Of a DNA stretch of 64,000 bases, positions 28,551 through 37,222 are shown piece by piece. The notes under the pieces were generated by a model that was not told the DNA's origin, made no database searches, and saw only the letters and a list, made by a program, of their open reading frames with translations. A program made the position numbers and the translations under genes. The DNA is from Geobacillus thermocatenulatus. Lineage in GTDB: Bacteria > Bacillota > Bacilli > Bacillales > Anoxybacillaceae. The stretch spans positions 931,164 to 995,163 of the forward strand of contig NZ_NEWK01000002.1 of the NCBI RefSeq assembly GCF_002217655.1, read 5' to 3'. Numbering within the stretch: position 1 is the first letter of the stretch; every line of letters starts with the position of its first letter.

Positions 28551-28685
28551 AGCACGACTTTCATGCAGCCATCTTTCTTTTTATCGAAAATTTCATACGC
28601 ATACATATTCGTTTTTTCATCTTCGAGCTCACAATCGTCCAGAACAACAAATGGAGTGAAGTTGGCAAACGGCACACGCAAATAT
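28551..28685 (-). pseudogene. Remnant of a zinc-dependent alcohol dehydrogenase
   Basis: The minus strand reads YLRVPFANFTPFVVLDDCEL, then jumps after EDEK to NMYAYEIFDKKKDGCMKVVL and KP-stop. The first part matches the middle of formaldehyde/threonine-dehydrogenase-type enzymes, the second their C-terminal end. About 200 residues between them and the whole N-terminus are gone, yet the joint is in frame. Confidence 0.7.
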
Positions 28686-28698
28686 CAATATGCCGCAC

Positions 28699-28750
28699 GA
28701 AAAAAGGCTGCCGCCAAAGGGTGGCAATCCTCCTTTGGCGAACAGCCTCT
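28699..28750 (-). terminator. Terminator of the carbohydrate ABC operon
   Basis: Long stem AGGCTG..CGCCAAAG with CTTTGGCG.CAGCCT followed on the minus strand by TTTTTT. Confidence 0.88.
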
Positions 28751-28791
28751 TCTTCTTGATATGATCGATAAACTACGGTGCAACACACCTA

Positions 28792-29619
28792 TCATTTCCC
28801 GCCTGTGAACGAAATTCCTTTGATAAAGTAGCGGTTGAAAAAGACATAAATGACCAACACCGGCAGCGTAAACACCATGGATGCCGCCATAATATAATTC
28901 CAATAGCTGATGTACTGTCCTTTAAAGCTGTTAAGGCCAAGCGGCAGCGTAAATAGCTGCGGATCGGACAAAATAATGAGCGGGCGCATGAAATCGTTCC
29001 ACGAACCCATGAAGACGAAAATGGCTTGAGCCGCCAGAGCTGGACGGGCGAGCGGCAATACGATTCGGAAAAAGATCCCGAACCGCCCGAGGCCGTCAAG
29101 TTCGGCCGCCTCTTCCAACTCTTTTGGAAAGTTAATGAAAAACTGCCGCATCATGAAAATAAACGTGGCGTTCACCATCGTCGGCACGATCATCCCTTGA
29201 TACGAGTTCAGCCAGCCAAGCTGTTTCAAAATCAAATAGTTCGGAATCATCGTCACTTGCGCTGGAATCATCAAGACAGCCAAAATGATCAGAAACAGTG
29301 GTTTTCTGCCGGGAAATTGCAGTCGAGCCAACGCATAGCCAGCCATAGAGTTGAACAATAAATTCAGCACCGTGACAGTTCCTGCAACCACAACGCTGTT
29401 TAACAGCCAGCGCGGAAACAACTCCTGTTCGACAAAAATTTGCTTATAATTATCAAGCGTAAACTTTTTCGGAATAAAGGACATGGTTCCGCTTACAATT
29501 TCTTCAAGCGTCTTAAACGACGAGGACAGCGCCCATAAAAATGGAATCATTGTAATCACGGCATATGTGATCAAGATGGCATACAGCAACAGCTTTCCAA
29601 TGCCCATTTTCTTTTTCAT
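28792..29619 (-). CDS. Carbohydrate ABC transporter permease, MalG-type
   Basis: A 275-residue inner-membrane protein with six hydrophobic segments and the EAA loop EEAAELDGLGRFGIFFRIVL, which docks the ATPase. It ends FTGGK as many MalG-type permeases do. Last gene of the operon. No ATPase gene is present here, so a shared MsmX-type ATPase elsewhere must energise it. Confidence 0.93.
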   Translation of the reverse strand: MKKKMGIGKLLLYAILITYAVITMIPFLWALSSSFKTLEEIVSGTMSFIPKKFTLDNYKQIFVEQELFPRWLLNSVVVAGTVTVLNLLFNSMAGYALARLQFPGRKPLFLIILAVLMIPAQVTMIPNYLILKQLGWLNSYQGMIVPTMVNATFIFMMRQFFINFPKELEEAAELDGLGRFGIFFRIVLPLARPALAAQAIFVFMGSWNDFMRPLIILSDPQLFTLPLGLNSFKGQYISYWNYIMAASMVFTLPVLVIYVFFNRYFIKGISFTGGK

Positions 29620-29633
29620 CCATGCTCATCCCC

Positions 29634-30533
29634 TTAGTAAAGAGACTCTTCTTTTGACAACTTCCGTTGCAACAATGTCGCGATGAAAATCAAGATTGCT
29701 AACGCAAAGGCGAGTGCAGCGGCATATCCCATTGTCCCTAATGTTTTAAACGCATATTGGTAAATCAAAAGCACAACCGTCAACGTCGAGTTGTTCGGCC
29801 CGCCGGAACCACTCGAGAAAATATACGATTGGTCAAACAGCTGAAATGTCCCAATCAGCCCCATGATCACGACAAATGAGGTCACCGGCCGCAAATAGGG
29901 AACGGTTATATGCCAAAACTTTTGCCAGGCGCTGGCTCCGTCCAGTTCCGCTGCTTCATACAATGAATCAGGGACATCTTGCAGCGCGGCGAGATAAATG
30001 ACCATAAAATACGGTGCTGTCGCCCAAATGTTCATGATCATAATGGCATTCAATGCTACATCCGGATCGCCGATCCAGTTATATGTCGGCAAACCAACCG
30101 CTTTCAATACGTGATTGATGAGCCCATTTTGGTTGTACATCCACATGAAAATGAGCGTCAACACGGCCGAGGACGTCAACGTCGGCAAAAAGTACACAAT
30201 GCGGAAAAACTTTTGGCCCTTGAGTCCCGCATTTAACGTCGCTGCTAATACAAGCGCTAAAATGGTTTGGAAGGGAACGACAATGATGACATATTTCAGT
30301 GTGTTCCATAACGCGATTTTGGCCCGAGTATCATCGGCCATGCGCTTGAAATTATCCAGCCCGACGAACTCAAACGAAGTCGTGCCCAACAATTGCACTT
30401 TATGAAAGGCTAGAAAGATCGCAAACAAAATCGGCCCGATAATAAAAAGAAGCAGCACAAATAAAGTAGGCGACAAAAACAGGTAGCCTGCCCCCGCTTC
30501 GCGCCACATTCGCTTCGTTGACATTCTTTTCAT
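29634..30533 (-). CDS. Carbohydrate ABC transporter permease, MalF-type
   Basis: A 299-residue permease with six to seven hydrophobic segments and the EAA loop YEAAELDGASAWQKFWHITV. Partner of the MalG-type permease 14 bases downstream. Preceded by two hairpins that separate it from the binding-protein gene. Confidence 0.93.
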   Translation of the reverse strand: MKRMSTKRMWREAGAGYLFLSPTLFVLLLFIIGPILFAIFLAFHKVQLLGTTSFEFVGLDNFKRMADDTRAKIALWNTLKYVIIVVPFQTILALVLAATLNAGLKGQKFFRIVYFLPTLTSSAVLTLIFMWMYNQNGLINHVLKAVGLPTYNWIGDPDVALNAIMIMNIWATAPYFMVIYLAALQDVPDSLYEAAELDGASAWQKFWHITVPYLRPVTSFVVIMGLIGTFQLFDQSYIFSSGSGGPNNSTLTVVLLIYQYAFKTLGTMGYAAALAFALAILIFIATLLQRKLSKEESLY

Positions 30534-30579
30534 CCCATTTCCCTCTCTCCTTGCCGAGAATCGAAAATCGCTATTCCTC

Positions 30580-30661
30580 TCTTTCTAACGCAGCCGAAAA
30601 CAGCTGCGGTTAGAAAGAAAGGAACAGCTCCCTGGCAGAGCATGTCCGTCTGCCAGGAGCT
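30580..30661 (-). other. Two tandem hairpins between binding-protein and permease genes
   Basis: TCTTTCTAACGCAGC (30580-30594) pairs with GCTGCGGTTAGAAAGA (30603-30618), and AGCTCCCTGGCAGA (30626-30639) with TCTGCCAGGAGCT (30649-30661). Such structures usually stabilise the upstream mRNA or reduce read-through, giving more binding protein than permease. Confidence 0.7.
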
Positions 30662-30669
30662 GACTCGCC

Positions 30670-31938
30670 TTATTTGCTCTGGATTTCGCTATTGGCCGTT
30701 TTTTGCGCTTCTTTCAATGCCTCAGCAAGCGGACGTTCACCAAGGAAAGCGCTGACAAATTGGTTATTGAAGTTGTTTGTAATAATCGGCAAGTTCGTTC
30801 CGTTTTGCCATACAGTTGCATACGATGCTCCGGCGACTAATGGCGCCCGCAACGGATCTTTGTCAAATCCCAATTCAGCAGCGACCGATTTCCGCGTCGG
30901 CAAAGCATACCCCTTGCTCGTCCATGTTTTCATGCCTTCTTTGCCAGTCAAATACTCGATCAGCTTCCAAGCAGCTTCTTTCTTTTTCGAATCTTTGTTC
31001 ATGACATAGGCAACCGTATAAGCCATGGTCGTTTTTTTGCCGTTGATCGTCGGAATTTCAGCCGTTCCAAATTCTAAGTTCGGGAACGTCTCTTGCAGGA
31101 ACGGAATCGCCCAGTTCCCTTCAATCACCATAGCCGCTTTGCCTTGACCGAACATCTCGCCGCCCCATGTGGCCCCTACTTCATTCGGCTGGGCTGCCGA
31201 CTTATCTTTTACGTGCATATCCACGATCGGCTGGAGCGCCTCGACGACTTTCGGATCGGCGAAGCTCGCTTTATTATCCGTCACAACTTTGCCGCCTTTG
31301 GATTCAGCAATGTAGTATAAGCGAGCCAGTTCCGGTGCAACGCCAAATCCGTATACTTGCTTCCCTTTTGTCAGCTTTTTCGCCACTTCCCGCAGTTCAT
31401 CCCAAGTTCTTGGAACTTCGACGCCTGCTTCTTCGAACATCTTTTTATTGTAAAACAGTGCTAGCGTCGAATAGTCTTTCGGGAACCCGTAAATTTTCCC
31501 GTCTTTCCCTTTAAACGCATCCAGCATCGGCTTTTCAAAATCGTTAATGTCAAAATCGTCCGTTACATATTTGTCAAGCGGCTCAAGCGCCCCTGTTTCA
31601 ATCAGAGCTGGGGCTTCAAATGCATCAAGGTAAAACACATCCGGCCCTTGCCCACCCGCTAAACGGGTTTTGATGACATCCATATACTGGTCGGCAATGA
31701 CTTCATACTTGACCTTAATATTGGGATATTTTTTTTCAAAATCATCCAGTGTTTGTTTCAACAACTTCTGTTCCGTTGGATTGCCGCCCCAGCCAGCCAA
31801 CGTCACTTCTACTTGTTCTCCTGCTTTGCCTCCCCCATTCGTTTGCTCCGCTTTCTCTCCTCCGCTGCAGCCAGCCAAAAGGCTGCCGAACAGCACTGAT
31901 GCTGCGCCAACTGTTGCCAGCCATTTTTTCATCTCCAT
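30670..31938 (-). CDS. Extracellular carbohydrate-binding lipoprotein
   Basis: A 422-residue solute-binding protein (family 1, MalE-like). Signal peptide with lipobox LLAGC near residue 25, Gly/Asn/Glu-rich linker, then a bilobed domain with the helix GQGPDVFYLD and MVIEGNWAIP. ATG at 31938 follows GGAGG. It follows the glycosidase gene by 63 bases and feeds the two permeases. The ligand is probably an alpha-glucoside-type oligosaccharide, inferred only from the neighbouring glycosidase. Confidence 0.92.
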   Translation of the reverse strand: MEMKKWLATVGAASVLFGSLLAGCSGGEKAEQTNGGGKAGEQVEVTLAGWGGNPTEQKLLKQTLDDFEKKYPNIKVKYEVIADQYMDVIKTRLAGGQGPDVFYLDAFEAPALIETGALEPLDKYVTDDFDINDFEKPMLDAFKGKDGKIYGFPKDYSTLALFYNKKMFEEAGVEVPRTWDELREVAKKLTKGKQVYGFGVAPELARLYYIAESKGGKVVTDNKASFADPKVVEALQPIVDMHVKDKSAAQPNEVGATWGGEMFGQGKAAMVIEGNWAIPFLQETFPNLEFGTAEIPTINGKKTTMAYTVAYVMNKDSKKKEAAWKLIEYLTGKEGMKTWTSKGYALPTRKSVAAELGFDKDPLRAPLVAGASYATVWQNGTNLPIITNNFNNQFVSAFLGERPLAEALKEAQKTANSEIQSK

Positions 31939-32001
31939 CACAACCTCCCTTTTTTATCAATGAAATATTTTATATAACAAGGAAAGGAAGACCTTTCCTT
32001 G

Positions 32002-34101
32002 TTATGGTTGAATGATGAGGTCCCAGCCTGTCGTGTTTTCGTCAATATGAACACGGCAGCCTTGATGTTCACGCATCACCGTCAGTGATAAGCGCCCGGA
32101 GCCAATCGCGATATTCTCGACTTTCAGCATATTCATGGAATCAAGCAAAGTCGGTGACAAAGAAATGCTTTGCTCGATGGCATTAGGGAACAAGCCTAAC
32201 AGCGCTTGGACAAACACCAATGGCGTCCCAGCCGCCCATGCTTGCGGCGAGCAGGCGACAGGATAGCGGACCGGTTTTCCCTCTGACCGGCTGTAGCCGC
32301 AAAACAACTCCGGCAAGCGATCATACTCAAAATGCATCGATGCTTCCACGAGTCCTTCAATGATCGTCTTTGCCTCGCGCCGCCGCCCCAATTTGCTTAA
32401 TCCAAGCAAAATGAGGCTGTTGTCATGCGGCCAAATACTTCCATTATGATAGCTCATCGGGTTATATCCCGCTTCTCCTTCGGCCATCGTCCGGATGCCG
32501 TAACCCGAAAACATTTTTTCCGAAAGAAGGGTGTCAATGACGGCATCCGCCCGCCTTCCTTCGAGCATTCCGGAAAACAGCACATGACCTGGGTTCGATG
32601 TAATCGTTCTGACAGGGGCTTTGTTTTCATCTAACGCAAGAGCATAAAATTTCCGATCTTCCATCCAAAACTGTTCTTCAAAGCGCTTTTTCAAAGCTTC
32701 CGCCTGCGTTCGAAGCGCTTCTGCTTTTTCCACTTCCTGAAGCTGTTCGAAAATGTCGGCAAGCCCCATTTTGGCGTGATAAACGTAGCCTTGGACTTCA
32801 ACAAGGGCGATCGGCGCGCGGGCATACTCGCCGTTTTCGTGCACAATCGAATCGCCTGAATCTTTCCATCCCTGATTGGCAATCCCCTTGCTCGATTCCT
32901 GGAAATACTCGACAAATAAATCGCCGTCGCGGTCGCCATACCGGTCAATCCAATGGAGCGCCGCATCAATGTTGGATCGAAGCTGCCGGACGAGATCGAA
33001 GTTGCCGGTCCATTTGACATACTCCACCAACAGAACTAAAAAGAGCGGCGTCGCATCGATCGTTCCGTAATAAGGGGTAAACGGAATTTGATTCGTATTG
33101 GCCAACTCACCGAATCGGATTTCATGCATGATTTTTCCAGGCTGTTCATCGCGCCACGGGTCTACTTTCGTTCCCTGATAGCGGGCCATTGTCAACAACG
33201 TGCCTTTGGCTATTTCATGGTTGAACGGGAGCAGCTGCAAGGCCGCAATCAAACTGTCCCGGCCGAAGGGAACGCCAAACCACGGAAGTCCGGCCACCGG
33301 AAATGGCCCACAGCCAAGATCCGTAAGCAACACCCGCAAATCCCCAATGCCCCGGCGGACTAAACGCTCAAACTGTCGTTCGTCCGTGATGACGTTCGCT
33401 GTTTCCCTTTCCCAACGCTGATAGGATTCTTGCAATCGTTGAAGCGCCTGTTCAGGCGGAATGACCTCCACTCTGCCTGTTTTGCCGGTGATCGGTTCGA
33501 CCATCAACGTAACCGTCTGCTCTTCCGCCCGGTCGAGCGCAAAGTCAAAAACAATTTCTCCATGTTCCTTAACGGTTTTCTCCTCTCGATCCCAGCTGAC
33601 CTTCGTTGCCCGTTCCACTCCGTCGGCTCCCTCGTAATGGAACGTGAGCGAACGTTTTCCAATGGTCTGGCCTGTCCGCTTTCCCACCTCTCCTGTCTGA
33701 AAGCCGCGAACGATAAACATATCGGCAAAATCGGCATCCATGTGCACGCTGATTTCCAATTGCACCGGCTTGGGATGATAATTTTTCAGCTTAATGGTTT
33801 CATAGAGCACACCCGCATAAATAAATCGTTTGCGCTCAATTTCGACGGATTCGCGCCACAAAATCAGCTCTCCGTCCCGTTCAATATGAGGGTTTGTCAA
33901 TAAAATGGTAGCGACATAATTTTGTGCCGCATCAGACGCCAGCAGCACGGGTTCTTCCCCATTGATGCGCAAACTCCATTTGCTCAAAAAACGGGTGTCT
34001 TTTGTATACAGCCCTAATCCGTACGGATGATGTTCAGGGATATTCCCGTCTTGATCTGTCAATAAAAACACATCGTTTTCTTTAATCACTCGATAATCCA
34101 T
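32002..34101 (-). CDS. Cytoplasmic amylo-alpha-1,6-glucosidase/debranching-type glycosidase
   Basis: A 699-residue protein with an N-terminal beta-rich domain (about 1-215, glycogen-debranching GDE_N_bis type, starting with LLTDQDGNIPEHHPYGLGLY) and a C-terminal alpha/alpha-barrel (about 240-690) with WFGVPFGRDSLIAALQLLPF, NQGWKDSGDS and SIWPHDNSLI, the acid-bearing motifs of this glycosidase group. No signal peptide, so it acts on imported sugar. First gene after two LacI-type operators. True substrate unknown. Confidence 0.9.
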   Translation of the reverse strand: MDYRVIKENDVFLLTDQDGNIPEHHPYGLGLYTKDTRFLSKWSLRINGEEPVLLASDAAQNYVATILLTNPHIERDGELILWRESVEIERKRFIYAGVLYETIKLKNYHPKPVQLEISVHMDADFADMFIVRGFQTGEVGKRTGQTIGKRSLTFHYEGADGVERATKVSWDREEKTVKEHGEIVFDFALDRAEEQTVTLMVEPITGKTGRVEVIPPEQALQRLQESYQRWERETANVITDERQFERLVRRGIGDLRVLLTDLGCGPFPVAGLPWFGVPFGRDSLIAALQLLPFNHEIAKGTLLTMARYQGTKVDPWRDEQPGKIMHEIRFGELANTNQIPFTPYYGTIDATPLFLVLLVEYVKWTGNFDLVRQLRSNIDAALHWIDRYGDRDGDLFVEYFQESSKGIANQGWKDSGDSIVHENGEYARAPIALVEVQGYVYHAKMGLADIFEQLQEVEKAEALRTQAEALKKRFEEQFWMEDRKFYALALDENKAPVRTITSNPGHVLFSGMLEGRRADAVIDTLLSEKMFSGYGIRTMAEGEAGYNPMSYHNGSIWPHDNSLILLGLSKLGRRREAKTIIEGLVEASMHFEYDRLPELFCGYSRSEGKPVRYPVACSPQAWAAGTPLVFVQALLGLFPNAIEQSISLSPTLLDSMNMLKVENIAIGSGRLSLTVMREHQGCRVHIDENTTGWDLIIQP

Positions 34102-34186
34102 GTTGCTTCCCCCTGATTCTAGGTTGTCATCATCGGCTCAACAGCACGATGTCTTTTCTGCGTCAATTATGCTTGACAAGCGAATT

Positions 34187-34258
34187 CCAAAACGTTTTCA
34201 TTCATGATTCAAAAAAATCTGTCTTCATGACACCACAACAATCCGAAACGTTTTGGAT
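34187..34258 (-). promoter_or_regulatory. Two LacI-type operators before the glycosidase operon
   Basis: CCAAAACGTTTTCA at 34187-34200 and the near-palindrome ATCCGAAACGTTTTGGAT at 34241-34258. Both share AAAACGTTTT with the operators of the regulator gene, so the LacI protein probably controls both transcripts; CcpA could also bind such sites. Confidence 0.72.
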
Positions 34259-34280
34259 CATAACTGAAACTGGCTCAGGG

Positions 34281-34315
34281 CGGTGAAAAAAGCCCTCATC
34301 CATCTTTTTTCACCG
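34281..34315 (-). terminator. Terminator at the end of the LacI gene
   Basis: CGGTGAAAAAAG pairs with CTTTTTTCACCG; the stem includes the last codons. Confidence 0.65.
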
Positions 34316-35312
34316 TCGACCCCCGTATTTTCAGTTCTGTTTCCAGAATCTTGACATGGGACTGAGCGTTGCCTTCCAGCATATCAATCAACAGCTTGGC
34401 GGCCTCATATCCCATAGCAAATTTGTCTTGGGCGATGGTGGAGAGTGCAGGCGATGAATAGGACGCTAAAATAATGTCATCGTAGCCAATCACGGCCACA
34501 TCGTCCGGAACCCGCTTTCCAAGCTGTTTTACTGCCTTGATGACACCTAGCGCCATTAAATCGCTTGCACAAAAGAAAGCCGTAATTTCTGGATATTGCT
34601 GAAGCAGCCTCAATGCCTCCCGCTCCGCGATTTCTTCGCGGAACGCCCCATTGGCAATCCAATATTCGCGTACGGGCAAACCTGCTTCAATCAACGCCTC
34701 CTTGAATCCTTTCACCCGCTGTTCGCTCACAAATGCGTATTCATATCCATTGATCATAGCGATCCGTTTATGCCCGAGCTCAATTAAATGACGCACCGCT
34801 TTTTTCGCACCCAGCACATTGTCCGTTGTCACATAGCCAACGGTTTTGGACTCGATGGGAATATCAATCAGGACACATGGAATTTCGCTTTCCACGACCT
34901 CATGCAAATACGGGTCATCCGTACGAATCCCTTGCAAAATCGCCCCATCGACGCGCCGCTCCCGACAAAGCTGTGTATACGTTTTTTCTCTTTGCTTGGT
35001 CGATGTCGTGCTGAACAGCACCATATCATAGTCGACTTCACTGACATACTCATTGACGCCGGCCAGCACCTCAAAGGTAAAATTATCCTTGGCGCTTTCC
35101 CTTGTTAATCCAGAAACGAGCAGCCCGATCGTCTTCGATTTATTCATGACAAGCCCGCGCGCCAGTGTATTGGGGCTGTAGTTCAACTGCTTCGCGATAT
35201 CCATGATTTTTTGTCTCGTTTTTTCATTCACATCGGAATAGCCGTTCAGCGCGCGTGAAACCGTCGTAATCGAAACTCCCGCTGCCTTGGCAATATCTTT
35301 AATGGTTGTCAC
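34296..35312 (-). CDS. LacI family transcriptional regulator
   Basis: A 338-residue repressor: helix-turn-helix at residues 2-22 (TIKDIAKAAGVSITTVSRAL), hinge NYSPNTLARGL, and a periplasmic-binding-protein-like effector domain. I prefer the GTG at 35312, 7 bases after GGAGG, because the ATG at 35318 touches the ribosome site; LacI proteins usually begin this way. Operators flank its own promoter, so it is autoregulated, and similar sites precede the glycosidase operon. Confidence 0.93.
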   Translation of the reverse strand: MTTIKDIAKAAGVSITTVSRALNGYSDVNEKTRQKIMDIAKQLNYSPNTLARGLVMNKSKTIGLLVSGLTRESAKDNFTFEVLAGVNEYVSEVDYDMVLFSTTSTKQREKTYTQLCRERRVDGAILQGIRTDDPYLHEVVESEIPCVLIDIPIESKTVGYVTTDNVLGAKKAVRHLIELGHKRIAMINGYEYAFVSEQRVKGFKEALIEAGLPVREYWIANGAFREEIAEREALRLLQQYPEITAFFCASDLMALGVIKAVKQLGKRVPDDVAVIGYDDIILASYSSPALSTIAQDKFAMGYEAAKLLIDMLEGNAQSHVKILETELKIRGSTVKKDG

Positions 35313-35322
35313 TTCCATTCCT

Positions 35323-35383
35323 CCAAAACGTTTTCGGTCATCTGCTCGTTTTCATTATAAACAATAACCGAAAACGTTTGCAA
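35323..35383 (-). promoter_or_regulatory. Promoter and double operator of the LacI gene
   Basis: TTGCAA (35383-35378), 18-base spacer, TATAAT (35359-35354). One operator, ACCGAAAACGTTTGCAA (35367-35383), covers the -35 box; the other, CCAAAACGTTTTCGGT (35323-35338), lies before the ribosome site. Confidence 0.78.
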
Positions 35384-35420
35384 TCTTTTTTTAATGAAAA
35401 ATTCCTCCTTTAATTCCCAA

Positions 35421-35450
35421 CCATATCTCTTTGTTAGATCGTCCATACTA
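35421..35450 (+). promoter_or_regulatory. SigG-like forespore promoter of sspD
   Basis: CATACTA at 35444-35450 is the forespore -10 box; CCATAT at 35421 is at the right spacing for a weak -35. Confidence 0.55.
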
Positions 35451-35490
35451 ATCATACCTCACCAAAAAAACCATCAAGGAGGAATTTCAT

Positions 35491-35691
35491 ATGGCTCGTT
35501 CAAGCAACAAACTGCTTGTTCCAGGCATCGAACAAGCGTTGGAACAAATCAAATACGAAATCGCCCAAGAGTTTGGCGTACAGCTCGGGGCTGGCACGGT
35601 TTCGCGCGCCAACGGCTCCGTCGGCGGAGAAATGACGAAACGGCTCATTGCTCAAGCACAAAGCGAATTGGCAGGCCGAAAAACGGAATAA
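35491..35691 (+). CDS. sspD: Alpha/beta-type small acid-soluble spore protein
   Basis: A 66-residue DNA-binding spore protein with the two family signatures [10 protein letters not shown] (the first E-F/I cleavage region for Gpr protease) and [16 protein letters not shown]. It coats forespore DNA and protects it. Strong AAGGAGG before the ATG. Position next to rsgI matches sspD of B. subtilis, which supports that symbol. Confidence 0.93.
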   Translation: MARSSNKLLVPGIEQALEQIKYEIAQEFGVQLGAGTVSRANGSVGGEMTKRLIAQAQSELAGRKTE

Positions 35692-35692
35692 A

Positions 35693-35718
35693 GCCGAGCG
35701 GAATCACTCGGCTTTTTT
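35693..35718 (+). terminator. Terminator after sspD
   Basis: GCCGAG/CTCGGC stem then TTTTTT; shared with the rsgI remnant on the other strand. Confidence 0.85.
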
Positions 35719-35874
35719 CGTTTTGGCATCCATCACTTTCAAATGGCGGCGGACGTCGGCTTGGCGGCGATCTTTCTTTTTCTTTTTTCAATCGAAGAAA
35801 TTCCCCTTCCGGCGTCAATACCGTGACGAACTCTTCACCTAACTCCAGCACAATTCCCTTTTTTACAATGAAAG
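35704..35874 (-). pseudogene. rsgI: Remnant of anti-sigma factor RsgI
   Basis: After AAAAGGGGTG the minus strand encodes KKGIVLELGEEFVTVLTPEG then EFLRLKK, the cytoplasmic anti-sigma domain of RsgI (about 30 residues). In an A-rich stretch (35777-35788) the frame shifts by one base into DRRQADVRRHLKVMDAKTKK and a stop, which has normal Geobacillus codon use and may be the original C-terminal tail. The membrane segment and most of the external part are missing, and there is no standard start codon. It could alternatively be a very short natural RsgI-like protein with a sequencing error. Confidence 0.65.
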
Positions 35875-36038
35875 CACCCCTTTTATCACCATGAACCAAG
35901 AAGTCCCCACTTCCATGCGTGAGCGTAAGTGGGGGATGAATCGAGATTTGCCGTCGCTCTTCCTCTTGCTTCCACAGAACAGAAGGTGTAAAATGGATAG
36001 TGATAGAACACACGTTCCTGTATGTAGGAGGGAAGATC

Positions 36039-37151
36039 ATGCATAGAGCCTACCGCTTTCGGTTGTATCCCACCTCAACACAAGCGAAGCTCATCAACCA
36101 AACGATCGGGTGCTGCCGATTTGTGTACAACCACTTTTTGGCCGAGTGGAAGGAGACGTATGAAACCACCGGAAGAAGGCTCGGCTACAACGAATGTTCC
36201 AAAAGGCTGACGGCATTGAAACAAACGATCCCGTGGCTGAAGACTCCCGATTCGACCGCCTTGCAAAACGCACTGCAACAGCTGTCCGAGGCGTTTGACC
36301 GGTTCTTCGAGGGAACGGCGAACGCTCCCCGCTTCAAAAGCAAAAAACACCTGAACCAATCGTACACCGCCCAGTGCAACTACCCGAAGAACGGACGCCC
36401 TACGATCGAAGTGGACGGCCATCGATTGAAACTTCCCAAGCTCGGATGGGTGAAGTTCGCCAAAAGCCGCGAGATGGAAGGCCGCATTCTCTCCGCCACG
36501 ATTCGTCGAAATCGAGCGGGGCAGTATTTCGTCTCCATTCTCGTGGAAACGGATATTCCCCCATTGCCCCAAACCGACAAGAAAGTGGGCGTCGATTTGG
36601 GGTTGAAACAGATCGTGGTGCTTTCCACAGGCGAAACGATCGAACACCCCCGGTATTGGCGCCGGTATGAAGAAAAGCTCGCCTACTGGCAGCGGGTGAT
36701 GGCTCGTCGAAAGCCAGGCGGTTCGAACTGGGAGAAAGCCCGTTTGAAAGTGGCCAAGCTTCATGAAAAAATTGCCAACTGCCGGAACGATTTCCTGCAC
36801 AAACTGTCCACCCGCCTCATCCGCGAAAACCAAGTGGTGTGCGTGGAGGACTTGCGTGTTAGGAACATGCAAAAGAACCGCAAGCTGGCCAAATCCATTT
36901 CTGATTCCGCGTGGGGACGTTTTCTCAACATGCTTGAGTATAAAGCGACATGGTACGGGCGGACGGTGGTTCGTGTTGCGAGCACGTTTCCCTCGAGTCA
37001 ATTGTGCTCGTGCTGCGGGCACCGGCAGGTTGAGGTGAAGTCGCTCGGCATCCGCGAGTGGGTGTGCCCGAGCTGCGGGGCCGAACATGACCGGGACCAC
37101 AACGCCGCTCGGAATATCCTGAATGAAGGGCTTCGTTTGCTGTCGTTGTAA
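36039..37151 (+). CDS. tnpB: TnpB, RNA-guided transposon nuclease
   Basis: A 370-residue RuvC-type nuclease. N-terminal helix-turn-helix/WED part (AYRFRLYPT...[15 protein letters not shown]), then RuvC residues Asp186 (VGVDLG), Glu270 (CVEDL) and Asp353 (DRDHNAARN), and a zinc finger with CSCCG and CPSCG. All three catalytic acids are present, so it should be active. GGAGGG precedes the ATG at 36039. TnpB uses an RNA from the element's right end to cut DNA beside a short motif. Confidence 0.93.
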   Translation: MHRAYRFRLYPTSTQAKLINQTIGCCRFVYNHFLAEWKETYETTGRRLGYNECSKRLTALKQTIPWLKTPDSTALQNALQQLSEAFDRFFEGTANAPRFKSKKHLNQSYTAQCNYPKNGRPTIEVDGHRLKLPKLGWVKFAKSREMEGRILSATIRRNRAGQYFVSILVETDIPPLPQTDKKVGVDLGLKQIVVLSTGETIEHPRYWRRYEEKLAYWQRVMARRKPGGSNWEKARLKVAKLHEKIANCRNDFLHKLSTRLIRENQVVCVEDLRVRNMQKNRKLAKSISDSAWGRFLNMLEYKATWYGRTVVRVASTFPSSQLCSCCGHRQVEVKSLGIREWVCPSCGAEHDRDHNAARNILNEGLRLLSL

Positions 37152-37222
37152 GACAGCACAACCGTGGGACGCACGGGGATGGCTTGGTGGACAGCCTGCC
37201 GTGGGGCGGGTGTTCCCAAGAA
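37100..37222 (+). ncRNA. Probable omega RNA scaffold of TnpB
   Basis: In this family the guide RNA spans the end of tnpB and the right end, with the adjoining flank as guide. Here the flank after about 37222 is AATCTCCTTTGTGCAACGCA, which is sigI sequence. Limits and folding are inferred, not proven. Confidence 0.45.

Larger units (their letters stand above)
35887..37222 (+). mobile_element. TnpB-only IS605/IS1341-type element
   Basis: Left end has the hairpin TCCCCACTT/AAGTGGGGGA (about 35912-35942), directly after TTTAT at 35882-35886, which fits the target motif used by related Geobacillus elements. The right end has GGACAGCCTGCCGTGGGGCGGGTGTTCCC structure pieces and stops near 37222, where sigI sequence begins. 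No tnpA is present, so it cannot move by itself. Ends are estimates. Confidence 0.7.

Noticed and set aside
27611-28552. 313-residue plus-strand frame over the end of the radical SAM gene and the tiny genes
   Set aside because: Starts in the middle of another gene and reads through terminator T runs as Phe/Leu/Ser-rich sequence.
35645-36040. 131-residue minus-strand frame joining rsgI sequence to the TnpB element
   Set aside because: It starts inside the transposon's left end and runs past the true rsgI tail in a shifted frame; only the RsgI-like portion has meaning.
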